A stretch of DNA of 64,000 nucleotides from Stenogyne calaminthoides (lineage: Eukaryota; Streptophyta; Magnoliopsida; Lamiales; Lamiaceae). The notes beneath the pieces are model-generated. The model saw only the letters and a program-made list of their open reading frames with translations, was not told where the DNA came from and did not search any database. Location of the stretch: assembly GCA_037126765.1 (NCBI GenBank), contig JBBCBC010000021.1, forward strand, positions 18,431,434 to 18,495,433. Direction: 5' to 3'. Below, in pieces: positions 55,620 through 64,000 of this stretch; the stretch's first letter is position 1, and each line of letters opens with the position of its first letter. The translations under genes and the position numbers were made by a program.

Positions 55620-58600
55620 ATGACACTGGATCACAAAATGCATGATAACATGCTGGATACTGAAAAGAAAAGTAAGAAGAGGAAGCATAACGAGTTTGAT
55701 CCAAGAATGGGTCCCGAGCCCGAAGATTTTATACTCGAGGCCGAGATAGATGATCCACGACTCGGGGGACCCAGAGCGGTACCCGGGGAGGAACTCGAAA
55801 GGGTCAAGGTGGACCCAGCCCAGCCAGACCTGGAGATCATCATTGGATCCAAGATCCCCGACGACTTGAAAATTAAAGTCGTCGATTTCCTCAAGAATAA
55901 CCTAGATGTTTTCGCTTGGTCACACAAGGATATGGTCCTGATCAATCCTGAGATCGCATGTCACCGGTTACACATTGACCCAGCCCGAAAACCAGTAGCT
56001 CAGAAAAGAAGGAAGTTTGGTCCAGAAAAATATGCGGCCCTCGCTGAAGAGGTGAAGAAGTTGCTTAACAACGACCTGATCATGCAGGCTGACCAACCAC
56101 AGTGGGTCGCAAATGCGGTCCTTGTAAAGAAATCAAATGGGACTTGGCAAATTTGCATCGATTTCACAGATCTTAACGATGTATGCCCCAAGGATTTCTT
56201 CCCGATGCCATATATCGACCACTTAATCGACAATACGGCGGGCCATGAGATGATGTCTTTCATGGACGCATTTGCTGGGTACCATCAGATAGCTATGCAC
56301 GAGCCCGACAGGCAGCACACTTCATTTTTAACAGAGAAGAACATGTACTGTTGGAAGAGAATGCCTTTTGGTTTGAAGAACGCCGGGGCAACGTATCAAA
56401 GGCTGGTCAATCATATGTTTGTTGAGCAAATAGGCAAGTCGATGGAGGTGTACATTGACGACATTGTCATGAAGAGTCTAAAAAAGGAAGATCATTTGGC
56501 TCATCTGGCGCAAGCTTTCGAGATACTCAGGAAGTTCAATATGAAACTCAACCCGAAAAAGTGCAAATTCGGAGTGGAATCAGGGAAGTTCCTAGGGCAC
56601 CTGGTCAGCAAGCGGGGGATTGAAGCAAACCCAGCCAAGGTGCAGGCTATCTTGGATTGGGGGCCCCCAAAACAAAAGGATTTTCAAAAATTGATGGGGT
56701 GCCTGGCCCCTCTGAACAGATTCATCTCCCGAATGGGGGATAAATGCAAGCCCATGTTTGACACCATCAGAAAGAAGGCGAGGTTCGAATGGACATCTGA
56801 GAGTTAGGATGCTCTTGATAGGATCAAAGCATATCTGGCCGACGTCAGCATTTTAGCCAAACCGGTCCCTGGCGAGAAACTGTTTCTATACTTGGTAACC
56901 TCAGAAACCGCCCTGAGCGCAGTGTTGGTACGGGCGGAGGGTCAAACCCATCTGCCCATTTACTTTGTCAGTCAGATGCTAAATGAAACCGAGCAGCGAT
57001 ACCCTCTTTTAGAGAAATTAGCCTATGCTCTAGTTATGAGTGTGAGGAAACTGAGACCTTACTTCTTCGATCACCAAGTGGAGGTCCTCACTTCCTTACC
57101 CCTTCGCAACGTCCTCCATCGACCAGATACATTGGGCCGATGCCTCAAGTGGGCCATCGAGGTTGGACAGTGTGGGGTAACATACGCGCCGTGGCCTGCA
57201 ATAAAAGCTCAGGCCTTGGCCAACTTCATCGTTGAATTAACCCCTCCTCCTGGGGCCAGCGGTTCGACCGGACCACCATGGGAGTTGTACGTAGACGGCT
57301 CGGCAACTGCCAACAAATCAGGGGCAGGAATTGTGTTAATCAGTCCAGATGGGATTTCTTTTCAGAATGCCATCACTTTCGATTTCCCTGCCACCAACAA
57401 CGAGGCCGAATATGAAGCGCTGATCAACGGTCTAGAAATGTCCACCGCAATGGGCATCAAGCGACTTCAAGTACACACCGACTCCCAGCTCGTAGCACGC
57501 CAGATATCAGGGGAGTATGAGGCCCGAGATGAGCGGATGTCGGCCTACCAAGAGGTCGTCAAAGCACTTTACCTGAAATTTGAACAAATCTACATCAAGC
57601 TAGTACCAAGGGATGCGAACTCCCGAGCCGATGCATTGGCACGACTAGCGACTTTGGAGGGACCAGTAGAGATGAGGGATGTCACCATCACAAAACTCTC
57701 CCACCCCTCCACTGCTAACACAACAGTCGCTGCCCTAGACACCCCGAGTTTAAGCTGGATGACCCCCATAATCGACTACTTGATGACTGGGGCATTACCA
57801 ACCGACAGAATTCAGGCAAAGCAATTGCAACTAAGGGCAGCAAGGTACACATTGGCTGGTAACAAACTATATAAGCGAGGCTTCAGCATACCACTGCTCC
57901 GATGTGTTACCCCGGAGCAAGGGCAGGTTATCCTGCAAGATATTCACGATGGGGTATGTGGAAACCACGCTGGGGGGCAGTTGCTCGCTCGTAAGACGAC
58001 GAGACAGGGGTATTATTGGCCAACTTTAAAGGCCGATGCCATGGTTTTCGCACGGAAATGCCAATAATGTCAAATACACGCACCATCAATCAAGGTCGCA
58101 CCCGAGGAACTCACCAGCATCCTCAGTCCTTGGCCTTTTGCGAAGTGGGGGATAGATATCATCGGGCCATTACCAATAGCCCCGGGTTCAGTCAAGTACG
58201 CCCTAGTCGCAGTAGATTACTTCAAAAAATGGGCCGAGGCTGAGGCTTTGGCGACCATAGATCAGGACCACGTCATCAAATTCATATGGCAAAACATCAT
58301 CTGCAGATTCGGCCTACAGCAAGTAATTATATCCGATAATGGGAAGCAGTTCGATGGTCATAAGATTGATAGTTTCTTCAGAAATCAGAAAATGGAAAAT
58401 CACCAAGCTTTTCTCTACCCCTTATCACCCTCAGTCAAACGATCAAGTCGAAGCTGTGAACAAGATCATCAAGCACACTCTGAAAACCAAGATTGAGGGA
58501 GGAAAAGGGAAGTGGGCCAGTGAATTACCATATATACTGTGGTCATACAGAACGACCTGCCGAAATTTGACCAGAGAGACCCCTTATTCGATGGCATTTG

Positions 58601-58986
58601 GCTAGGAAGCAGTCATACCCGCAGAGGTCTAATTCCAAACTCTCAGAACCTCACAGATCGCGACCGACTGCAACGATGAGGCCTTGGCCAAAAACCTAGA
58701 CTTGCTCGAAGAGAAGCGATTAGAGGCAGGTATCTGAAATGCGAGATACAAACAACAGTCTGAAAAATACTACAACTCTAAAGTGCGACTTCGAAAATTC
58801 AAAGAAGGCAACCTGGTCTTGAAGAAGACTCTCGGAGTAACCAAAGGAACTTTCGGACCAAACTGGGAAGGACCATACAAGGTCGCTCGAGTATTATCAA
58901 ATGGGGCATACGAGCTCGAGAACCCAGATGGCACTCAGTCTCAGTACCCGTGGAACACATCTCATCTGAAGAGATACTATCAGTAG
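55620..58986 (+). pseudogene. Tat gypsy pol: RT, RNase H, second RNase H, integrase
   Basis: The open frame at 55620-56804 holds the RT: FAWSHKDMVLINPEIACHRL, GTWQICIDFTDLNDVCPKDF, MPFGLKNAGATYQRLVN and the catalytic YIDD (56451). One TAG (56805) separates it from 56808-58064, which carries the gypsy RNase H (LPIYFVSQMLNETEQRYPLL). A second archaeal-type RNase H follows (ELYVDGSATANKSGAGIVL, NNEAEYEAL, HTDSQLVARQI, DANSRADAL), which marks the Tat lineage. The integrase finger HDGVCGNHAG...CQ is broken by TAA at 58065. The core has GIDIIGP and SDNGKQF, then a frameshift near 58395, then QVEAVNKIIKHTL with the third acidic residue. More stops precede the C-terminal GPNWEGPYKVARVLSNGAYE then TSHLKRYYQ (ends 58986). 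This is the best-preserved gypsy pol in the window. Confidence 0.93.
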
Positions 58987-59673
58987 GGTCGAGGCCAGTG
59001 TACTTGTAAACTTTCAGGCGAGTCAATAATAATGAGTTAAATTTTCTTTTTCACAATTCCTGTGTTTAAACCCAGGGAGGTCGCATAGATGAAACATCGA
59101 CCTCCCCCGGGAACGACTTTTGACATATTTGCGGCGAGATCGCCACCTCTAGCGGTGTGATCCTCCCCTAACTTTATAAGATGACTAAGCGAGGTTCAAT
59201 CTAAAATCGCAATGCCAATAAGACGAATGAACATACGCATAGATTATAGTCGCATAAGGAAATCAAGTCGGCACAATAAAGGAAAGAAAAAGGCAGATTT
59301 CATTAATGACAACAAGCCCGAAGGTCGGTACATTATAAGAGCCCGAAGGCTAGATTACATCAAGCGGAAATCAAGATACATCATGATAACTGACGACAGA
59401 TGTTTTACTACAACCCAATATCCACGACTGGCAGATGACTTCCGGCTTTAAGGCATGCTGATCAAAAGTATTATTGGAGATGGGGTTCAACAAATTCTCA
59501 ATCTCCTTTTTCTTATCGGGATTCTTGATGTCATCATTCTTAAGAACGATCAAGAATCTCATCAGCAGCACCACTGGCTATGTTCAAAGGCTGCCCACCT
59601 AATTGTTGCTGAATAACGCTGGTGAGGGTGTGGGCAACCCGCCTCCGGGATCTTGGGCTGGTAAACACCTCCC
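58987..59673. other. Spacer between pol and antisense ORF of the Tat element
   Basis: No recognisable gene. A plus-strand frame (59212-59451, basic, MPIRRMNIRIDYSRIRKSSR) has no known domain and is probably chance. Tat elements commonly have non-coding DNA here. Confidence 0.5.
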
Positions 59674-59676
59674 CTA

Positions 59677-60150
59677 GAGGCCAGTTGTGGCCTGCTCTTC
59701 GGGAGGAGCCGCACCAGTCATCTCAGCGACCTCATTTTGTGCCCCAGCCTCATCCGTCTGAGTCTCGAGGACCACCTTGAAGTCTCCCGGCTGTGTCTCA
59801 TCTGGATCGGGAGTGGGGTGCACGATCCGACTCTGATTAGGAATGAAGGACAAATCAATGCCCAGATCTTCCAAATCTTTAATCTCCAGCACAATGTCGG
59901 AGGCAGGGGGAAGTCGCGAATGTAAGCAGTCAGCTCGGTCACAATGTCAGAGAGGTCAGCAGCAAGGTTCTTCCACCGAACAACTCGAATAGCGCCCGTT
60001 ACTGCCACGACATAGGCGAAGTTAGCATTCTGCTCTTCGACGTGCTTAAAGTGTTCGTCTTAGCGGCCAACTTCTCCCCGACCTCTACATCCTTGAGGAT
60101 CAGCTCCGCCTTCATCCGGGTCACGGCCTCCTTCTCCTCCTCGAGCAGTT
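59677..60150 (-). pseudogene. Antisense accessory ORF of the Tat element, C-terminal remnant
   Basis: Read on the minus strand it starts inside what should be LTR and gives ELCELLEEEKEAVTRMKAEL then ILKDVEVGEKLAAKT, a charged helix likely to form coiled coil. In a shifted frame it continues EEQNANFAYVVAVTGAIRVV then RWKNLAADLSDIVTELTAYI. A further frame ends LEIKDLEDLGIDLSFIPNQS and a polar, acidic C-terminus (TPDPDETQPGDFKVV ... EEQATTGL). Position and orientation match the antisense ORF at 11240-14388. The N-terminal part and the DNA up to the middle of the 3' LTR are deleted. Confidence 0.6.
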
Positions 60151-60668
60151 CGCAAAGTTCGGCAACTCGGATAGCCGGCAGTTCGGGAAGTCGCGATGCG
60201 ATTTCCACTTTATATCCTCAAGTCGGGAGCGACCTGCACCAGCCATAACTATACAGTTCACGTGGTCAATGATAGCCCCCGACACGCCACTAATCCGCCC
60301 TCCACATCCGCTCCACGATTGACGCACGCTGAAGATGGACGATTTCTGGCCTGTCAAGGAGAGATTAATGGTTCCCGATATTATAACCCTTTCATAGGCA
60401 TTATTCCTTATGTAAATTCCCACCCAAAGGGTGGGAGTCATAGTATAAATAGGCCACCACGGCCACCTATGTAAAAGGTCAAACAACTTAGACTTCTAGG
60501 CATATACATACATCCTCTCCCTGGCTTGGACGCCCCCGGACGTAGTCTGATTCCAAAGACGAACCGGGTCACCAACTTCTTTGTATATTTCCCTGATTCG
60601 ATTGCCTTTAGCATACACATTTCATAATAATTATTGTTTAACTGAGTAGATAAAAACCAGTTACAACA
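60151..60668 (+). repeat. 3' LTR of the Tat element, 5'-truncated
   Basis: It matches the 5' LTR from CGCAAAG.TC..CAACTCGGATAG (39213 onward) to the terminal CCAGTTACAACA (60668). The first 140 bp or so of the LTR (39075-39212) are missing, and the antisense ORF is joined directly to it. The TATA box GTATAAATAGG is near 60443. TSD AAGTC follows (60669-60673). Confidence 0.88.
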
Positions 60669-60956
60669 AAGTCAATCTGAGCTTTACACATCAACCTCTA
60701 CCAATGGAGTGTTCAATCCCATCTAGGTTGCGAAGATGTACTTATTTACAAGGAACTGTTAATGTGATCTACAGTGATCGCGTATCACCACATTAACTAC
60801 AATGCAATATGTACAAATATTGAACGGTTTGCAATGAATAAATAACATTCATTCATATTTAAAGCAACAATGATAATAAGATTTATCTCAATAAATAAGT
60901 TATAAATTCAGTCTGTTATACAAAGTAAAAGCATACTTTCACGTATAACCCCAACA
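60669..60956 (-). mobile_element. Solo LTR (copia-type, minus orientation), right part
   Basis: This is the remainder of the LTR at 37696-39074. On the minus strand it starts TGTTGGGGTTATACGTGAAA (60956), followed by AGTATGCTTTTACTTTGTAT, parallel to the start of the LTR at 41573. At the Tat insertion the text GCTCAGATTGACTT joins to GTCTTGACCAAGAG at 39070. Confidence 0.78.
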
Positions 60957-61290
60957 CACATTGATCTGAGGAGTTCTCCAGTTCAATCTGTAACCATTCA
61001 CAAGAACTTTATACTTCAACAAATTGACAATTTGTAGGATCAAATTGTTGAGCTGACTATGATGAAGACTTTTTGGGAGAGATTGCTTTCTGCTCCACCA
61101 GGGGGAGTAGCACCTAATCCTAATGACGTTCATGTTGCTACTGCTGATGTGCATGAAGAGGTTGAACCTGATCCTGATCCGATTGGATAAGAGGCTGCAA
61201 ATGATGGTGATGTTATTGCTGATAATCTAGCTACAGATGTTGAACATGATGATGATGCTAACATTGATCAGTTGTATGCTGATCTCCCAT
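60957..61290 (+). pseudogene. Retroelement accessory gene, piece 3 (C-terminus)
   Basis: It resumes after NADNIDGHI (37695). DLRSSPVQSVTIHKNFILQQ then IDNL leads to a stop near 61045. The same frame continues IVELTMMKTFWERLLSAPPG then GVAPNPNDVHVATADVHEEV, and a very acidic end (VEHDDDANIDQLYADLP) stops at about 61290. Two stops lie inside. The acidic tail follows a short helical segment, as in other retroelement accessory proteins. Confidence 0.6.
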
Positions 61291-62025
61291 GACTGAAGAG
61301 GGAGTTGTTTTGTTGACCATGGACATAGAGGGAGTTTGAACAAATTGAGGGGGAGAATCTATAGGATTTGATGATGCTGCAGCTGATATGTATAAGTTTG
61401 ATCACCTCCAACTCTTTGTGTTTTCATTCTTTGTTCATTTGATCTTGATTTTACAAGTTATTTTTACTAACTCTGTTGGAATTATATTTGGGTATGTAAT
61501 TTCTGAACAATAGTTTGTAGGTTTACTTGTTAGTGGTTTAAGCAATTATGATATTATGTTGCTGTAGTACTTTGATATTTTGATGGATAGAGTACTTAGT
61601 GTTTGATTGTTCAGTTTATTCTGATTATTTCTTCCTTATGGTATGATCCTTGTTTATTCGAGCATCTATATATGCTCTGATCCTTGATTGTTTGAGCAGT
61701 TAGTATGTTTAATATGTTGTGATATTTTTCTGTAGGATGTAAGAATGAAACAAATGGTGTTGATCATGTCGTTTGTGTGTTCTTATCTTTTCGATATGAT
61801 GTGTTCTTTGCTCTGATAATTTCATTGCAGATTGACGTTTTCAAACAAATGAAATTGTTTGATGTATTGAGAGTTGACACTCTTGATTTGATTCGGTTTT
61901 GATAACTACACAATATTTTGTCACTAAGTAGTGTAGTTGACAGATAGAGCTCTATTATGCACAATACCTGATGTATTTGTTATTTCAGGTGTGTTGTAGC
62001 ATAAAAATAAAATGGGGGAGATTAT
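61291..62025 (+). other. 3' non-coding region of the outer retroelement
   Basis: No ORF of note. GAACAAATTGAGGGGGAGAAT (about 61335) and, at the right end, AAAATAAAATGGGGGAGA (62005-62022) are purine-rich. The second is a good candidate for the polypurine tract of the element that carries the accessory gene. Confidence 0.5.
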
Positions 62026-62793
62026 TGATATTGCTAACGATGTTACAACATTGGTTACAATATCAGTATTCGACCTTTGTTCCTAACAACTAACACTTTA
62101 TGTTCAATGTTGTCTTTGATGTTGTTGGCTGCAGACTGACAATCCAAATTGCTCTTCAAGATTCCAGAAGGTTCTACGAGCTTCAAAAATTTATTGGAGA
62201 AGTATAGATCATGCGGCTGTTTTTTAGAATATTGAAGAAGCCACTAACACGGCAGTTGAGCGGAGATCATGTGTTAGTTATGGAAGGTGTTTCTAGATCC
62301 TTCAAGGAGGCTCTATGGATGAAGAATGCAGCGTACAACTTTTGTCTATAAATAGAGGACCACATCGTTCATCACAAGTGATGCAATAACCAATAATCAT
62401 CTGTTGAGTGATTAGACATCCAATGATAGGGTCATTATTGTGTACTTTTGGTTACAACAAGTGATTACAGTGTTGTAACATTTCGAGTAACAATAGATCA
62501 ATTGTATGTGGAATGTTAGCCTCAGTGAAGAACGTTTCATACACATAGAATAGACCAACTTTGGCAGTGTAAAGATACACCTACCCTTTAGATCATAAAC
62601 GTTGTTTAGATCTTGTTTCAAGACGATTCTATTAATGAATCTCTTTGTTCTCACTACTTGTTTAAATAGTGATTTCGCTATAAGGCATCACTATTTATTT
62701 TATAGGTTGTGCAAGTTTATTTAAACCATTGTGTGTTGTGTTTTGAGTCTTCCGTTGTTTCAATCTTTACTGGTGTTATTGAGTGTTGCAACA
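62026..62793 (+). repeat. Probable 3' LTR of the outer retroelement
   Basis: It follows the purine tract as TGATATTGCTAACGATG. It has a TATA box (GTCTATAAATAGAGG near 62345), a CTCAC/GTTACAAC-rich transcribed part and a possible end at GTGTTGCAACA (62793). No second copy is in the window, so length and ends are estimated. The minus-strand ORF 62412-62654 inside has no recognisable domain. Confidence 0.4.
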
Positions 62794-63121
62794 TTCATTA
62801 CAAAATTACTCTGGTTTTACTAAATATAACCCCGAATCTCACACTTTCAGGAATAATTTACCCATTTTTATAAACGTAAGTCAATAGTGGTTCTACAATT
62901 TCTCTTGCAAAAGACAAGGGCCGCATTGCAATTTTTAAAAAAATAGGACCACGTGGCACACAGGCTAGCACGTCAGTCCAGACACGTCGTTTCACATCAG
63001 CACGTGAGCAATGCACTCCATCATTGCGAGTCGCCCATTGCGTCAACCATTGCATTGTTTTGAGGTGCCGGTTGAGGAGAACAATGCGGGAAGTCAGGTA
63101 GTGGACACACACCAGGGAACG
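62794..63121. other. Non-coding flank, no gene seen
   Basis: It contains ACGTGGCACACAGGCTAGCA and other CACGT-rich words around 62950-63010. No domain or element end was recognised. Confidence 0.4.
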
Positions 63122-63835
63122 TGTTGTCGATTGCAAACGATGAGTAGTAAGTCAGGTCACCAGTCGATGATATCGTCTGACTATCCACCTCAAGGGCAAT
63201 TGTTTTACCCGTGTAATCGGTCAGTGACCACGTGGAAACCGACGATGATGTGGCAGCAATGGTCAATCCAAGTCAAGCATTGAATAAGGTTAGAACACAA
63301 GAGAATAAGGCTCGCCCCTTCAAGGCAACCTGGGATCCAGGTCGACCAGACTATGTTCATTATATGAAGGTTGTAGCGCGAACGGCTAGCATTGTGTAAA
63401 GGATGAGCGAGGTGGGCCAAGCTAGTGACCACAAGCGAGGTCGGCCAACAGGTATATGGAAGAGCTACAGGATCAATGGATAACTATGCAAAAAAGATAA
63501 ATATGGAAAGGAGTTCGACGGGGGAGATTCCCGACGATAATTATGGGGATTTGAGATCTTGTAAATCTGTAGAAGATCTTAGTATCTAGGGTTTTGCATA
63601 TAGCCTATTAGGGTTCACGGTCCATATTGTAATCTTATAAATAGTGGTTAATCCCAAAAGTTAAAGGATTCGAAAGTTACTAGAGTGAAGCAGAATAAAA
63701 TATCCTGGTTTGGTATTGGCCACAGACATAGTCATTCTTGATGAACCGAGTCACCAAATTCGTGTTATTTGCATTATTATATTATTATGTTATTTAATTT
63801 ATTGTTGCCCTAGATGTATTTTCTAGGCGACAACA
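63122..63835 (+). repeat. LTR (gypsy-type), solo or partial
   Basis: A perfect 8-bp inverted terminus, TGTTGTCG at 63122 and CGACAACA at 63835. The TATA box CTTATAAATAGTGG is near 63632. A late segment (ACAGACATAGTCATTCTTGA, then ACCGAGTCACCAAATT) parallels the Tat LTRs at 14862 and 39075. Flanks GAACG and AGGAC do not match, so a TSD is not supported and an adjacent body may be lost or lie beyond the window. Confidence 0.6.
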
Positions 63836-64000
63836 AGGACCAAAACGAAAATGAGAGTAAATTACAAGATTAAAATCTCAAGTTTCCCTCTCAAGAAAAA
63901 GTGTTATAAATTCAAGAACTGAAAAATAGTTTAACTATCAATTTGAGACCTAAAATATTTTTCCTATCGATTCAGGATTCAAAAGATTATCAAAGTATCA

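Noticed and set aside
59212..59451. 79-residue basic ORF in the Tat spacer
   Set aside because: No domain, and no clear counterpart seen in the other Tat remnant at 11-15 kb. Its length is within chance expectation.
60196..60474. 92-residue ORF matching the one at 39258-39536
   Set aside because: Both are in the Tat LTR. The similarity is at the DNA level because the LTR is duplicated.
1..64000. CRISPR array, bacterial operons or rRNA genes
   Set aside because: Direct repeats here are LTRs, MITE ends or short tandem duplications without regular spacers. All coding signatures are plant transposable elements.

Overview
The window is repeat DNA from a flowering plant nuclear genome, most likely a eudicot. 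It is AT-rich, carries Stowaway, hAT and CACTA miniature elements, and is filled with Ty1/copia and Ty3/gypsy LTR retrotransposons whose reading frames are decayed. I found no intact host gene, rRNA, tRNA or CRISPR array. Every coding feature below belongs to a transposable element, and nearly all are pseudogenes.

Layout. 1-8.4 kb: a possible LINE ORF1 fragment, then small DNA transposons with readable target-site duplications (TSDs) and one LTR-like block. 8.4-10.3 kb: the zf-RVT tail of a LINE, then the 5' LTR and gag of a truncated copia element on the minus strand. 10.3-15.4 kb: the 3' end of a Tat-type gypsy element, with an antisense extra ORF followed by a sense 3' LTR; the ORF is split by a 1.5-kb solo LTR with a perfect TSD.

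16.3-61.3 kb is a set of nested insertions. The outermost unit is a retroelement accessory gene (plant transposon-protein type), now in three pieces: 16343-16725, 36353-37695 and 60957-61290. Its first break is a solo LTR (16726-36352). That LTR was entered by a SIRE-like copia element (17151-35277), whose accessory ORF was in turn entered by a 4.2-kb non-autonomous element (22714-26887, TSD TGGAC). Its second break is another solo LTR (37696-60956). That LTR was entered by a Tat gypsy element (39075-60668), whose gag was entered by a small-bodied non-autonomous element on the minus strand (40256-53689, TSD CTCTC). The latter holds a 9-kb copia element in its 3' LTR (41573-50626, TSD ATCTT) and a solo LTR in its body (51132-52452). 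The second stack is five levels deep.

The most unusual observations are these. (1) The SIRE element is rearranged: the N-terminal gag half with its LTR lies inverted at the right end, and the gag break carries an inverted copy of a 7-8 bp sequence, as if by self-integration or inversion. (2) The 22714-26887 element is a chimera of the SIRE family and the 40256-53689 family, with the segment order expected from template switching during reverse transcription. (3) Three different LTR lineages here carry an extra ORF of the plant transposon-protein type.

61.3-64 kb holds the 3' flank and probable 3' LTR of the outermost retroelement and a further gypsy-type LTR.
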